Assembly (NCBI RefSeq): GCF_024710765.1
Contig: NZ_JANJUE010000078.1
Location: forward strand, 1 to 64,000
DNA from: Pseudoxanthomonas sp.
GTDB lineage: Bacteria > Pseudomonadota > Gammaproteobacteria > Xanthomonadales > Xanthomonadaceae
DNA length: 64,000 bases
Direction of reading: 5' to 3'
The notes beneath the pieces were generated by a model. The model was not told the DNA's origin and did no database searches. It was given only the letters and a program-made list of their open reading frames with translations. The position numbers and the translations under genes were made by a program. Numbering within the stretch: position 1 is the first letter of the stretch; every line of letters begins with the position of its first letter. Below are positions 39,834 through 48,795 of the stretch, piece after piece.

Positions 39834-39864
39834 AAAAAAAGAGGCCCGACGTTCGTCGGGCCTC
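39834..39864 (-). terminator. Rho-independent terminator after tRNA-Leu
   Basis: On the minus strand a perfect 10-bp stem (39855-39864 with 39841-39850, GAGGCCCGAC / GTCGGGCCTC, loop of 4) is followed by seven T. It ends tRNA-Leu transcription. Confidence 0.92.
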
Positions 39865-39873
39865 TTCCGGGTC

Positions 39874-39959
39874 TGGTGCCGAAGGTGGGACTCGAACCCA
39901 CACGCTTTTAAGGGCGGCGGATTTTGAGTCCGCTGCGTCTACCATTCCGCCACTTCGGC
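39874..39959 (-). tRNA. tRNA-Leu (CAA)
   Basis: The 86-base cloverleaf on the minus strand has acceptor stem GCCGAAG/CTTCGGC, encoded CCA, a long variable arm as expected for leucine tRNA, and an anticodon loop CTCAAAA giving anticodon CAA (reads UUG). Confidence 0.96.
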
Positions 39960-40004
39960 AAGGGGACGGAGTATAGCCGAGCCGCCGGGGTACCCGACAG
40001 CCCT

Positions 40005-40595
40005 TCAGACCACGCGATCGGTGCCCAGCAGGCGCTCGCCGCGCCGCTGCCAGCCCTCCTGGCCGGCGGCGTCGCCCTCGGGGGTGTAGATCCCGCAGCG
40101 GACCATGGTGCGCTGGTAGACGTGCAGGGACACTGCGATGGCGTCGTCGCTGGGGTTGCGGATGGTGTGGTACTCGTGGGGCGGGATGAGGCTACCGGCC
40201 GAGCCGGTCCCCGCCTCGATGGTGCCCGCGGCGACGAACCGGTAGCGTTCGGTATCGTGTTCGGCCAGTTCGTACTGGGTGATTTCCAGGCGGCCGCGCC
40301 ACACGCCTTCCACGCACCACATGCCGGAATGGTCATGGATCTTGGTGCCCTGGCCCGGCCCCCAGGTCATGGCGATGACGCTGTAGCCATACTCGGGGCT
40401 GGTGTACAGCTCCCGGCGCGCGTAGTGATCGGCGATCGGGTCCAGCACGCAGGTGGGCAACGCGACCGATTCGTCGCGGATCAATTCGCACAGCGACTTG
40501 CGTAGCGCGTCGGTGATGGCGCGGTCGTCACCAAGGGCGACGGCCGCGTCCAGCGAGGCGACCAGCTTGTCGTGGCCGGGAAAATCGAGGGACAT
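40005..40595 (-). CDS. Cysteine dioxygenase family protein
   Basis: This 196-residue cupin has the metal-binding residues of thiol dioxygenases: H87 and H89 in KIHDHSGMWC, and H140 in IPPHEYHTI. C94 lies where eukaryotic cysteine dioxygenases have the Cys of the Cys-Tyr cross-link. It probably oxidises cysteine to cysteine sulfinate; a 3-mercaptopropionate dioxygenase cannot be excluded. A TAGAAT -10-like element lies at 40626-40631. The neighbouring upstream gene makes O-succinylserine for cysteine synthesis, so supply and breakdown of cysteine are side by side. Confidence 0.87.
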   Translation of the reverse strand: MSLDFPGHDKLVASLDAAVALGDDRAITDALRKSLCELIRDESVALPTCVLDPIADHYARRELYTSPEYGYSVIAMTWGPGQGTKIHDHSGMWCVEGVWRGRLEITQYELAEHDTERYRFVAAGTIEAGTGSAGSLIPPHEYHTIRNPSDDAIAVSLHVYQRTMVRCGIYTPEGDAAGQEGWQRRGERLLGTDRVV

Positions 40596-40680
40596 GGAAA
40601 GGCACCCGCTGATAATGGTGCCGCCATTCTAGTTCGGGCGGGTTCCGGTCGCGAGGGTATGGCGGCAGGCCGGCCCTGGC

Positions 40681-41793
40681 TCAGAGGCTGTCCAGGAAGC
40701 CTGCCACCGCCGGCCCGAACCGGGCGAAATCGACCAGGAAGGCGTCATGGCCCTGCGGGGATTCCAATGGCTGGAATTCCGCCCGGGCGCCGCCCAGCGC
40801 CAGGCCCTGTGCAATCTGCTCCTGCTGCTGGAGCGGGAACAGGATGTCGGTCACCGCACCGATCGCCAGCGCCCGCTCCACCTGGATCCGGGCCAATCCC
40901 TGCAGCGCGTCTCCGTTGGCGTACTCGGCCAGATCGAACCAGTCCATTGAACGGCTGAGATAGAGGTAGCTGTTGGGATCGAAGCGGCGCACGAACCGGC
41001 GGGCGTGGCCTTCGAGGTAGCTTTCCACCTGGAATTCGAGCCCGAACGGATCCTCGTCCGGCCGATCCGATTCCAGCCGCACCCGGCCGAAACGGCCATC
41101 CCACTCCAGCGCCGAGCGATAGGTGATCACCCCCAGCTTGCGCGCCATGCGCATGCCCGATTCGGGATAGTGATCGTCGTCGTAGTGGCCCTGGTTCCAG
41201 GAAGGATCCAGGCGGATGGCCTCGCGCTGCAGGGAGCGGATGGCGATGGAGAAGGGCAACGCCTGGGCACTGCCGGAAATGTTGATGTGGGTGCGTGCGG
41301 CGCCGGGATGCAGCAGCAGGTAGGCCAGCGCGGTCATGCCGCCCATCGAGTTGCCGATGATGCAGGCCAGTTGCCCGATGCCCAGCGCCTGCACGACCGC
41401 GTGGGCGGCGCGGGCGCCGTCTTCGACCGACAACTCGGGGAAATCCAGTCGGTAGGGTTCGCCGCTGGCGGGATTGACCGAGGCCGGGCCGGTCGAGCCC
41501 TTGCAGCTTCCCAGCGAGTTCACGCAGATGACGAACCAGCGACCGGTGTCGATCGGCTTGCCCGGTCCGAGCATCGCTTCCCACCAGCCGTCCTCGCCGT
41601 TGCCTTCGTTGCGCGCGGCGTGCGCGTCCGGGGACAGGCCGGTGACGATCAGGACGGCGTTGTCGCGCGCTGCATTGAGCGTGCCCCAGGTTTCATAGGC
41701 GACGCGCGCGCCGGACAGCGCGCCGCCACGTTTCATCGGAAAGGGCGAGGGCAGCGCGTGGAAGCGCGTGCCGGGCGGGATGAATTCGGTCAT
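40681..41793 (-). CDS. metX: Serine O-succinyltransferase (MetX family, xanthomonad type)
   Basis: This alpha/beta hydrolase-fold acyltransferase has 370 residues, with catalytic S149 in GNSMGGM, D316 in TDILFP and H349 in GHDAF. MetX proteins are often named homoserine O-acetyltransferases. Xanthomonad members, with the N-terminus MTEFIPPGTRFHALPSPFP seen here, were shown to succinylate serine for cysteine synthesis. That function is assigned by similarity to the subgroup. A TAAACT -10-like element lies at 41800-41805, only 7 bases before the ATG, so the mRNA may be leaderless. Confidence 0.88.
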   Translation of the reverse strand: MTEFIPPGTRFHALPSPFPMKRGGALSGARVAYETWGTLNAARDNAVLIVTGLSPDAHAARNEGNGEDGWWEAMLGPGKPIDTGRWFVICVNSLGSCKGSTGPASVNPASGEPYRLDFPELSVEDGARAAHAVVQALGIGQLACIIGNSMGGMTALAYLLLHPGAARTHINISGSAQALPFSIAIRSLQREAIRLDPSWNQGHYDDDHYPESGMRMARKLGVITYRSALEWDGRFGRVRLESDRPDEDPFGLEFQVESYLEGHARRFVRRFDPNSYLYLSRSMDWFDLAEYANGDALQGLARIQVERALAIGAVTDILFPLQQQEQIAQGLALGGARAEFQPLESPQGHDAFLVDFARFGPAVAGFLDSL

Positions 41794-41836
41794 CCCGCAA
41801 GTTTAGCCTGCGACCGCCGGCCGGAGCCGGCCGCGC

Positions 41837-42865
41837 TCATTCCACCACGCGCTGGATCCGCAGCGAATAGGCCTGGGCCGAACCCACCTCGGCCGGCACC
41901 ATGACCGCCTCCAGATCGCCCGCCTTGGCCATCACGTCGCCGGCGCGGGAGACGCGCGCGCCCAGTTCGACCTTGGGCACCTGCGACAGCTTGAGCGTCG
42001 GCATGGGGCTGTCGCCATCGCCCAGTTCCAGGGTGATCGGAAAGGACGATGCCGGCACCCGCCTGGCGGCCACCGGCATCGGCGGTCCACCGGCCTGGCG
42101 GGCGAACACGAACAGGGTCTCGCCACCGGCCAGCCGCGACTTGAGCTCCGGGGCGATGTCCACGCTGACCTTCAGCAGCGGCTTGCCGGTGGCTGCCACG
42201 GGAGCGGGCGTGGCGGGCTCCGGCAGCGCCTCCAGGCCGGCCTCGGCGCGGGCCTGGTTGATCTGGGTGCGCAGGGTGGCGGCGGTGCCGCCGTCGACCT
42301 GGGCCAGCAGCGGTTCCCAGGTGCGCGCGGCTTCGGCCGGCTGGCCCTGCTGGCGCTGCGACACGCCGAGGAACCAGCGTGCGCGCTGGTGTTGGGGTTC
42401 GATCGCCAGGGCGCGCTGCAGCAGGCCGACGGCCTGGGCATCGAGCTGCTTGTCCGGTGCCGCGTACAGCCGCGCCTGGGCGTTCTCGACCAGCAGGTTG
42501 GCATCGTCCGGCGCCAGTTTCAGCGCGGTCTCGAACGCGGTGCGCGCTTCGGTGTAACGCTCCAGGCTCAGGTAGGAGCGCCCCAGCAGGCGCCAGCCTT
42601 CCGGCTCGTTGGGATTGCGCTTGAGTTCGGCCTCGAGCTGCTTGACGGCTTCGTCCAGGCTGGCGGGCGCCGCCGCGGCCGGCATCGTCGCGGGCATCTC
42701 GATCGCCGCCGGTGTGCCGAGCAGGCGGTACAGCGCGAGCGCGCCGATGCCCAGGGTGGCCACGGCGCCGATGAACAGGCGACGCGAGGAGTGCCACAAC
42801 GGCCACAGCACGCCCACCAGGACGAGCAGGGTCAACAGTGATGCGATGGCGGAAAAGACGGTCAT
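41837..42865 (-). CDS. ccmI: Cytochrome c biogenesis protein CcmI
   Basis: CcmI is the apocytochrome-binding chaperone of the heme ligation complex (CcmF-CcmH-CcmI). The protein has 342 residues with two N-terminal membrane segments (MTVFSAIASLLTLLVLVGVL and LFIGAVATLGIGALALYRLL), a TPR region (~80-205, NEPEGWRLLGRSYLSLERY) and a C-terminal beta domain typical of fused CcmH/CcmI proteins. The start overlaps the ccmH stop by one base (TGATG). It is the last gene of the ccmC-I block. Confidence 0.92.
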   Translation of the reverse strand: MTVFSAIASLLTLLVLVGVLWPLWHSSRRLFIGAVATLGIGALALYRLLGTPAAIEMPATMPAAAAPASLDEAVKQLEAELKRNPNEPEGWRLLGRSYLSLERYTEARTAFETALKLAPDDANLLVENAQARLYAAPDKQLDAQAVGLLQRALAIEPQHQRARWFLGVSQRQQGQPAEAARTWEPLLAQVDGGTAATLRTQINQARAEAGLEALPEPATPAPVAATGKPLLKVSVDIAPELKSRLAGGETLFVFARQAGGPPMPVAARRVPASSFPITLELGDGDSPMPTLKLSQVPKVELGARVSRAGDVMAKAGDLEAVMVPAEVGSAQAYSLRIQRVVE

Positions 42866-43320
42866 CACCACTCCTGGTTGTCGTCGGCTTCGGCGACGTC
42901 GCGTCCGCCGCTCCTGCGCCTGACGATGCGAAGGACGATCACGCCGCCGGCCAGCACCAGCACGGCCGGGCCGAACCAGAGCAACCAGGTGCCGGGCGAG
43001 ACTTCCGGCTTGTACAGCACGAACTCGCCATAGCGATCCACCAGGAACCGCTTGATCTCCGGATCCGACCTGCCCTGGCGCATCAGGTCCAGCACTTCGC
43101 GACGCAGGTCGTGGGCGATCTGCGCGTTGGAATCGGCCAGCGACTGGTTCTGGCACATCACGCAGCGCAGTTCGGCGGTGAGCCGGTGGAAACGGGTTTC
43201 CTCGGCGTCGTCGCGGAACTGCAGCGGGGTGGGATCGCTGGCCTGGGCAAACACGGGGCCGGCGAGGCCCAGCAGCAATGCCAGCAGCAGCGTGCGCAGG
43301 TGGAGGGGCAGGGCGTTCAT
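42865..43320 (-). CDS. ccmH: Cytochrome c-type biogenesis protein CcmH
   Basis: CcmH is a periplasmic thiol-disulfide protein that reduces apocytochrome cysteines before heme attachment. It is 151 residues: signal peptide (1-25), redox motif LRCVMCQNQS with C53 and C56, and a C-terminal membrane anchor (~108-132). The start overlaps the ccmG stop. Confidence 0.94.
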   Translation of the reverse strand: MNALPLHLRTLLLALLLGLAGPVFAQASDPTPLQFRDDAEETRFHRLTAELRCVMCQNQSLADSNAQIAHDLRREVLDLMRQGRSDPEIKRFLVDRYGEFVLYKPEVSPGTWLLWFGPAVLVLAGGVIVLRIVRRRSGGRDVAEADDNQEW

Positions 43321-43910
43321 CGCTGCGCTTCCGCCTTTTCCAGCGCCGGCAGCAGTTCGTTGGCGATGATCTCGTCGGTCACCGCGCCCACGTGCTTCCA
43401 GCGCACGATGCCCTTGCCGTCAACCAGGAAGGTTTCCGGCGCGCCGTAGATGCCCCAGTCGATCGCGGCGCGACCATCCTCGTCGGCGATCACCAGCATG
43501 TACGGATTGCCGAACTGCTCGAGCCAGCGCAGCGCTTCGCCGCGTTCGTCCTTGAGGTTGTAGCCGATGAAGCGCACGCGCTTGGTCAATGCGAACTTGG
43601 TCAACACCGGATGCTCGACCCGGCATTCCGGGCACCAGCTGCCCCAGACGTTCATCACGTAGGGCGCGCCGGCCAGGTCGGCGTTGTCCACCCGGGTCGC
43701 CGGGTCGTGCAGCAGCGGCAGATCGAAGGCGGGCGCCGGCTTGCCGATCAGCGGCGAGGGCAGGGATTCCCGATCCGCGCGGCCGGACTGCTTGACGCCG
43801 TAGGCCAGCAGGCCCATCAGGCCGACGAAGAACAGGCCGATGATGACCGCGGCGAACACCAACGCGCCGCGCGACTTGTTCTGGCCGGGAGTCTCGGAAG
43901 GGGTATTCAT
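43317..43910 (-). CDS. ccmG: Thiol:disulfide interchange protein CcmG/DsbE
   Basis: CcmG is a membrane-anchored periplasmic thioredoxin of the Ccm system. It is 197 residues, with one N-terminal membrane segment (~18-38) and a thioredoxin domain with active site WCPEC (C93, C96). The cis-proline loop GAPETFLVDGKG and the GxWGxWC context match the CcmG group. It overlaps ccmF and ccmH by four bases each (ATGA). Confidence 0.94.
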   Translation of the reverse strand: MNTPSETPGQNKSRGALVFAAVIIGLFFVGLMGLLAYGVKQSGRADRESLPSPLIGKPAPAFDLPLLHDPATRVDNADLAGAPYVMNVWGSWCPECRVEHPVLTKFALTKRVRFIGYNLKDERGEALRWLEQFGNPYMLVIADEDGRAAIDWGIYGAPETFLVDGKGIVRWKHVGAVTDEIIANELLPALEKAEAQR

Positions 43911-45841
43911 GCCGGTTGTGCCTCGGATTTTGGCGCTTCGGGTTTGCGGCGGAAACGCCGGTCGGTGGCGGTGACGAAGGCGCCCAGCGCCATCAGCAGG
44001 GCACCCAGCCAGATCCAGCGCACGAAGGGCTTGATGTGCACACGCACCGCCCAGGCGCCGTCGCCCAGCGATTCACCCAGGGCCACGTAGACATCGCCGG
44101 ACAGGCTGGGACGGATGCCGGCCTCGGTCATCACCTGGCCGCCGCTGGCATAGGCACGCTTTTCGGGATGCAACAGCACCAGCGGGGTATCGCCGCGCAG
44201 CACCTGCACATGGCCCCGGTCGGACAGGTAGTTGGGACCACGGGTCTCGTCCACGCCCTCGAAGCGGAAGCCGTAGCCGGCCAGCTCGATGGTCTGGCCC
44301 GGCTTCATCGCCAGTTCGCGCTGCACGTTCTGGGCTTCCACCAGCAGCGCGCCAATCAGGAACACGGCGATGCCGAAGTGCGCCAGCACCATGCCCAGCA
44401 TCTCCGGGGTGAACTTGCCGTTGGCACGCAACCGGGTCCATACGAAGCGCAGCGTGCCCAGTGCCACCCATGCGCCGCCGGCGACACCGGCCGCGGTCTT
44501 CAGCGGTCCCTGCGGCGCCAGGAAGTAAGCGACCGCGCCCAGCACCAGCGCCGCCACCAGCCACGGCACCAGCATCGCCAGCGGCTTGCGTGGCTGGTCC
44601 TTCTGCCATTTGGTCAATGGACCGAACGGCACCAGCATCACCAGCGGGGTCATCAGCACCACGAACAGCAGGCCGAAGTAGGGCGGCCCCACCGAAATCT
44701 TGCCCAGCTCCAGCGCATCGGCGAGCAGCGGATACAGGGTACCCAGCAGGACCATGCCGCAGGCCGCGGCCAGCAGCACGTTGTTGGCCAGCAGCAGGGT
44801 TTCGCGCGAACTGGCGACGAACGCGCCGCCGGCGATGCGCGGCGCGCGCAGCACGTAAAGCACCAGCGAACCGCCGACCACCGCGCCCAGGAAGATCAGG
44901 ATGAACACGCCGCGCGAGGGATCCGCGGCGAAGGCATGCACGCTGGTCAGCACGCCCGAGCGCACCAGGAAGGTGCCCAGCAGCGACAGCGAGAAGGCGG
45001 CGATCGCCAGCAGCAGGGTCCAGCCACCGAAGCTGCCACGCTTCTCGGTGACGGCCTGGGAGTGCAGCAATGCCGCGCCGGCCAGCCACGGCATGAAACT
45101 GGCGTTTTCGACCGGATCCCAGAACCACCAGCCGCCCCACCCCAGTTCGTAATACGCCCACCAGCTGCCCAGCGCGATGCCCAGCGTCAGGAACGCCCAG
45201 GCCACGTTGGTCCAGGGACGGGTCCAGCGCAGCCAGCGGGCATCGATATGGCCATCCAGCAGCGCGGCGATCGCGAACGCGAACGGCACCACGAAACCCA
45301 CGTAGCCGGTATAGAGCATCGGCGGATGGATGATCAGGCCCGGATCCTGCAGCAGCGGATTCAGGTCGCGGCCTTCCAGCGGCGCGGGCAGGAGCCGCGC
45401 GAACGGATTGGAGGTGAAGATCAGGAAGGCCAGGAAGCCGACGCTGATCACGCCCATCACGCCGAGCACGCGCGCGACCACCTCCTCCGGCAGGTGGCGC
45501 GAGAATTCGGCGACCGCCGCGGTCCAGATGCCCAGCACCAGCACCCACAGCAGCAGCGAGCCTTCGTGCGCACCCCACACCGCGGAGTACCGGTACATCA
45601 TCGGCAACAGCGAATTGGAATTTTCGGCCACGTACTTGACCGAGAAGTCCTGGGTGACGAAGGCCACGGTGAGGATGACGAACGCCGCTAGCAACAGGAA
45701 CAGCTGGCCATAGGCCGCCGGACGCGCCACGGCCATCCACGCGGCCTTGCCGCGATGCGCGCCGGCCAGCGGCAGGAGCGCCTGCAGCAGCGACACCAGC
45801 AGCGCCAGGATCAGGGTGATTTGACCGAGTTCAGGCAGCAT
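43907..45841 (-). CDS. ccmF: Heme lyase CcmF
   Basis: CcmF is the inner-membrane cytochrome c synthetase subunit that transfers heme from holo-CcmE to apocytochromes. It is 644 residues with about 15 membrane segments. The periplasmic tryptophan-rich heme-handling signature WGGWWFWDPVENASFMPWL is complete near residue 230, and conserved histidines flank it (HPPMLYTGYVG, LLHSQAVTEKRG). Confidence 0.96.
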   Translation of the reverse strand: MLPELGQITLILALLVSLLQALLPLAGAHRGKAAWMAVARPAAYGQLFLLLAAFVILTVAFVTQDFSVKYVAENSNSLLPMMYRYSAVWGAHEGSLLLWVLVLGIWTAAVAEFSRHLPEEVVARVLGVMGVISVGFLAFLIFTSNPFARLLPAPLEGRDLNPLLQDPGLIIHPPMLYTGYVGFVVPFAFAIAALLDGHIDARWLRWTRPWTNVAWAFLTLGIALGSWWAYYELGWGGWWFWDPVENASFMPWLAGAALLHSQAVTEKRGSFGGWTLLLAIAAFSLSLLGTFLVRSGVLTSVHAFAADPSRGVFILIFLGAVVGGSLVLYVLRAPRIAGGAFVASSRETLLLANNVLLAAACGMVLLGTLYPLLADALELGKISVGPPYFGLLFVVLMTPLVMLVPFGPLTKWQKDQPRKPLAMLVPWLVAALVLGAVAYFLAPQGPLKTAAGVAGGAWVALGTLRFVWTRLRANGKFTPEMLGMVLAHFGIAVFLIGALLVEAQNVQRELAMKPGQTIELAGYGFRFEGVDETRGPNYLSDRGHVQVLRGDTPLVLLHPEKRAYASGGQVMTEAGIRPSLSGDVYVALGESLGDGAWAVRVHIKPFVRWIWLGALLMALGAFVTATDRRFRRKPEAPKSEAQPA

Positions 45842-45948
45842 GGCTCAGCGGCGTCCGGAAGGGGGAAGGGGGATGCCCGCAGCCGCGGCTGCAACGCGAT
45901 GATGGAAACGCACGCGCGGATGCGCGGCCTGGCGAAGCGCGCGTTGGC

Positions 45949-46416
45949 TCAATTCGCCGACTCCGCCGCGGGCACGGCCGGCACGTCGTGCTTCTGGTGC
46001 GCCTTGCCCATCTTGTCGGCCACTTCCTTGGGCATGTAGGTCTCGTCGTGCTTGGCCAGCACATCCTCGGCCACGAACACGCCGTCCTTCATCGAGCCGG
46101 TCGCCACCACCGCCTGGCCTTCGCGGAACAGGTCCGGGAGGATGCGGTCGTAGACCACCGGCAACTGCGCATCGCCGTCGGTGACCCGGAAATGGGCCTG
46201 CAGGGATCCGGTTTCGCGCCGGAACGACCCCTTCTCGACCATGCCGCCCAGGCGGAAGCGCGCATGCTCGCCGGCTTCGCCACGCAGCACTTCGGCCGGC
46301 GTGTACAGGTAGGCGACGTTGCGTTGCAGGGCCATCGCGATCAGCGAGGCGGCGATGCCGGCGGCGAGCACCAGCAGCAGCACCCAGATCAGGCGGCGGC
46401 GACGGACGGGATTCAT
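45949..46416 (-). CDS. ccmE: Cytochrome c maturation heme chaperone CcmE
   Basis: CcmE binds heme covalently in the periplasm and hands it to CcmF. It is 155 residues with an N-terminal anchor (~8-30), an OB-fold domain, and the heme-binding H123 with Y127 in [13 protein letters not shown]. The start ATG 46416 overlaps the ccmD stop. A 107-base gap without visible features separates it from ccmF, the only sizeable gap in the C-to-I block. Confidence 0.95.
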   Translation of the reverse strand: MNPVRRRRLIWVLLLVLAAGIAASLIAMALQRNVAYLYTPAEVLRGEAGEHARFRLGGMVEKGSFRRETGSLQAHFRVTDGDAQLPVVYDRILPDLFREGQAVVATGSMKDGVFVAEDVLAKHDETYMPKEVADKMGKAHQKHDVPAVPAAESAN

Positions 46417-46583
46417 CGGTTCAACTCCAGCGGCGAGGGCGCGGCGGCGCGGGCTTCGCGCGCGGCGCGCAGGCGGGCGGCGCGCAACTCGCGGCGGATC
46501 TGCAGGCGCGGGGCGACAAAATCCCACAGCAGCACGATGGCGAACACGGCGTACGCGCCGACGACATAGGACAGGTAGTTCAT
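46413..46583 (-). CDS. ccmD: Heme exporter protein CcmD
   Basis: This 56-residue single-span membrane protein ([20 protein letters not shown], then an Arg/Ala-rich cytoplasmic tail) releases holo-CcmE from the CcmABC complex. It is recognised from size, topology and position between ccmC and ccmE, with four-base overlaps on both sides. The conserved Y in the span (VVGAYAVF) matches CcmD. Confidence 0.88.
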   Translation of the reverse strand: MNYLSYVVGAYAVFAIVLLWDFVAPRLQIRRELRAARLRAAREARAAAPSPLELNR

Positions 46584-47329
46584 GGTTTGGTTCCGGCCAG
46601 TCGCGCGACCCAGTCCTTGCCGGCCTCGCGGCGGAGATTGTCCGCGCGGGCCCGGGCCAGCAGCGAGCCGGCGAACCAGAACTTGGTGGCCGCCACCATC
46701 AGCCACAGCGGCAGCATCATGCTCGGATCCATCCGCGAGCCGCCCATCAGGCTGATGGTCTGGCCCTGGTGCAGCGAATTCCACCACACCACCGAGTAGC
46801 GGATGATCGGCAGCAGCGCCACGCCGACGATCGACAGCAGGCCGGCCGCGCGCGCGGCGGCGCGGCGATCATCGATGGCGTTGTACAGGCCCATCACGCC
46901 CAGGTACAGGAACAGCAGGATCAGCTCGGTGGTCAGGCGCGGATCCCAGTCCCACCATGTCCCCCACATCGGCTTGCCCCAGATGGAGCCGGTCGCCAGG
47001 GTGATGACGGTGAAGCCGGCGCCGATCGGCGCGCAGGCCATGGCCAGGATCTCGCACAGCTTGATCCGCCAGATCAGCGCGATGGCCGCATAGAACGCCA
47101 TCAGGCCGAACACGAACAGGCTCATCCAGGCCGACGGCACGTGGATGTAGAGGATGCGGAAGCTGTCGCTCTGCTGGTAGTCGGCCGGCACCACGAACAG
47201 CGCCTGCCATAGGCCGAAGCCGAACAGCACCATCGCCGCCAGGTAGCACCAGGGCGTCCAGCGGGCGGCGAAGCGATCGAAATAGGGCGGCGAACCGAGT
47301 TGGTGGAACCAGCGGACGAGGGGATTCAT
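46580..47329 (-). CDS. ccmC: Heme exporter membrane protein CcmC
   Basis: CcmC is the inner-membrane protein that loads heme on CcmE. It is 249 residues with six membrane segments and the tryptophan-rich signature [20 protein letters not shown] near residue 115. ATG 47329 ([15 protein letters not shown]) is chosen; the frame continues 16 codons further. It begins the ccmC-I block, separated from ccmB by the electron-transfer gene cluster rather than adjoining it as is usual. Confidence 0.95.
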   Translation of the reverse strand: MNPLVRWFHQLGSPPYFDRFAARWTPWCYLAAMVLFGFGLWQALFVVPADYQQSDSFRILYIHVPSAWMSLFVFGLMAFYAAIALIWRIKLCEILAMACAPIGAGFTVITLATGSIWGKPMWGTWWDWDPRLTTELILLFLYLGVMGLYNAIDDRRAAARAAGLLSIVGVALLPIIRYSVVWWNSLHQGQTISLMGGSRMDPSMMLPLWLMVAATKFWFAGSLLARARADNLRREAGKDWVARLAGTKP

Positions 47330-47458
47330 GGAAGGTGTTTCATCGCTCGCGGTCGATGGAGCGTACCTCCCTGGCACGCTCCGCAGCTCTGTTCTGTGAA
47401 ATCACCCCATTTTCCCAGACTTGGGGCCGCCGCGCCAACCGCGCGGGGCCCCGCTGGT

Positions 47459-47474
47459 CTTGACCCGGGTCAAG
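47459..47474. promoter_or_regulatory. Perfect 16-bp palindrome with TTGA-N6-TCAA
   Basis: CTTGACCC / GGGTCAAG at 47459-47474 is a perfect palindrome overlapping the azurin stop codon, 130 bases upstream of ccmC. It contains TTGA-N6-TCAA, the general recognition form of FNR/FixK/Dnr regulators. No convincing -10 element stands at the expected distance, so a structural role at the azurin 3' end is also possible. Confidence 0.4.
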
Positions 47475-47919
47475 GCTTGAGGGTCAGGGTGCCCTTCATC
47501 AGCGCGGAATGGCCGGGAAAGCTGCAGAAGAACGAGAACGGGCCGCCGGCCAGCTTGGCGACCGGAATCTGGACCGAGGTGCTTTCGCCGCCGCCGACCA
47601 CCTTGCTGTGGGCGATGACGCGGGTGTCGCCGGCCTTGATGTAGTCGGCCGCCAGGCCCGCCTTGATGCCGTCCGTATCGATGCCGGCGATGTCGGCGGT
47701 CTTGGCGATGACGACGTTGTGGCCCATCACGTTCCTGGCCAGTTTGCCGGTGTGCTTGAGGTTGATGGTGAAGGTCTTGCAGCTCTTGCTGACGTCGATG
47801 TTGGCCAGGTTGTACTTCATGGCGTCGTTGCCTTCCAGGTCCACCGAACAGGTGGCGGCGCGGGCGGCCAGCGGCGAGGCGGACAGGGCGAGCACGGCAA
47901 GCAGGGCGAGGCGGTTCAT
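47470..47919 (-). CDS. Azurin (type 1 blue copper protein)
   Basis: Azurin is a periplasmic one-electron carrier. The precursor is 149 residues with signal peptide 1-21. All copper ligands are present: H67, C132, H137 and M141 of the precursor (GHN, and [16 protein letters not shown]). The first cysteine and the one at 47 form the usual disulfide ([21 protein letters not shown]). It follows the diheme cytochrome gene after 63 bases that hold a direct repeat, so it may be separately promoted as well as co-transcribed. Confidence 0.96.
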   Translation of the reverse strand: MNRLALLAVLALSASPLAARAATCSVDLEGNDAMKYNLANIDVSKSCKTFTINLKHTGKLARNVMGHNVVIAKTADIAGIDTDGIKAGLAADYIKAGDTRVIAHSKVVGGGESTSVQIPVAKLAGGPFSFFCSFPGHSALMKGTLTLKP

Positions 47920-47939
47920 GGCGATTCTCCGGAACGTGG

Positions 47940-47964
47940 GGGTTGAATTATGTAGGGTTGAATT
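47940..47964. repeat. Direct repeat GGGTTGAATT upstream of azurin
   Basis: GGGTTGAATT occurs at 47940-47949 and again at 47955-47964, a 15-base period, just upstream of the azurin start. On the minus strand it includes CATAAT as a possible -10 element. It may be an activator site or promoter. Confidence 0.45.
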
Positions 47965-47982
47965 GAACGGGAGATGGCCGGG

Positions 47983-48795
47983 TCAGGGGCCCTGTGCGGC
48001 CAGCCAGGCCGACAGGGCGGAAATGCTGTCGTCGTCCAGCCGCTGGCCGACGCCCGCCATCACGAAATCGTTGGTGGAATGATGAAGCTGCCCGGTGCGG
48101 AAGGCGTTGAGGCGCAGTTGCAGGTATATCGCATTCTGGCCGCGCAGCGCGGGATACGCAGCCCAGGGCGCATGGCCTTCCCGATCCACCCGCGAAGCGA
48201 GCGGGTGGCCGCCGGCATCGGCACCATGACAGCCCTGGCAGGGGGGCAGTCCCTTGCCGGGTTCGCCTTCCATGAACAATTGCCGGCCCCGTTCCAGCAG
48301 GGCCGCATCCGGCGCCGGCGCTTCTTCCTGCGCGAGCGCGCGGCCGGCCGGCAGGCTGGCGTAGTAGAGCGCGAGGTCGCGCATGTCCTGATCGCCCAGA
48401 CTGGCGGCCAGCGGTGTCATCGCCGATTCCGGCATCGCGCCGCTCTGGTACTCCACCAGTTCCCAGTACAGGTAATCCGCGCGCTGGCCCGCCAGGTTGG
48501 GGAAGTTCGGCGCGATCGAGATGCCTGCGGCGCCGTGGCAGGCGGCGCAGAGCTCGGACTTGGCTTTTCCGGCGGCGGCATCGCCTTGCAGGAGCGTGAT
48601 CCGGCGCAGGTCCCGGTAGCCCGGTCCGGGACCCGCTGATGCGGCGGCGGCGATGGCTTCTTCGCCTGGTTCCGATGCGGGAGCGGGCTCCTGCGACGAC
48701 GCGGGATCCTGCGCGGCGGCGGGTTCATCCGCACCGGCCAGGCTTGCGCCCAGCACCATCGCGACGGCGAATGCGAGCATGCCGAAGGTCTTCAC
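47983..48795 (-). CDS. Diheme c-type cytochrome (cytochrome c4-like)
   Basis: This periplasmic electron carrier has 270 residues. After a signal peptide (1-22) comes an Ala/Pro/Glu linker to ~55, then two class I cytochrome domains with heme sites CAACH (C83, C86, H87) and CQGCH (C186, C189, H190). Axial methionines are expected in the AMPESAMTPLA region and near NDFVMAGVGQRL. Its start overlaps the barrel gene stop (ATGA), tying it to the decaheme/barrel pair, from which it can take electrons or to which it can give them. Confidence 0.92.
   Translation of the reverse strand: MKTFGMLAFAVAMVLGASLAGADEPAAAQDPASSQEPAPASEPGEEAIAAAASAGPGPGYRDLRRITLLQGDAAAGKAKSELCAACHGAAGISIAPNFPNLAGQRADYLYWELVEYQSGAMPESAMTPLAASLGDQDMRDLALYYASLPAGRALAQEEAPAPDAALLERGRQLFMEGEPGKGLPPCQGCHGADAGGHPLASRVDREGHAPWAAYPALRGQNAIYLQLRLNAFRTGQLHHSTNDFVMAGVGQRLDDDSISALSAWLAAQGP

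Noticed and set aside
39746..39901. N-terminal extension of the TetR frame into the tRNA-Leu terminator
   Set aside because: It would run over a strong terminator and the tRNA gene; the promoter at 39774-39802 supports the start at 39745.
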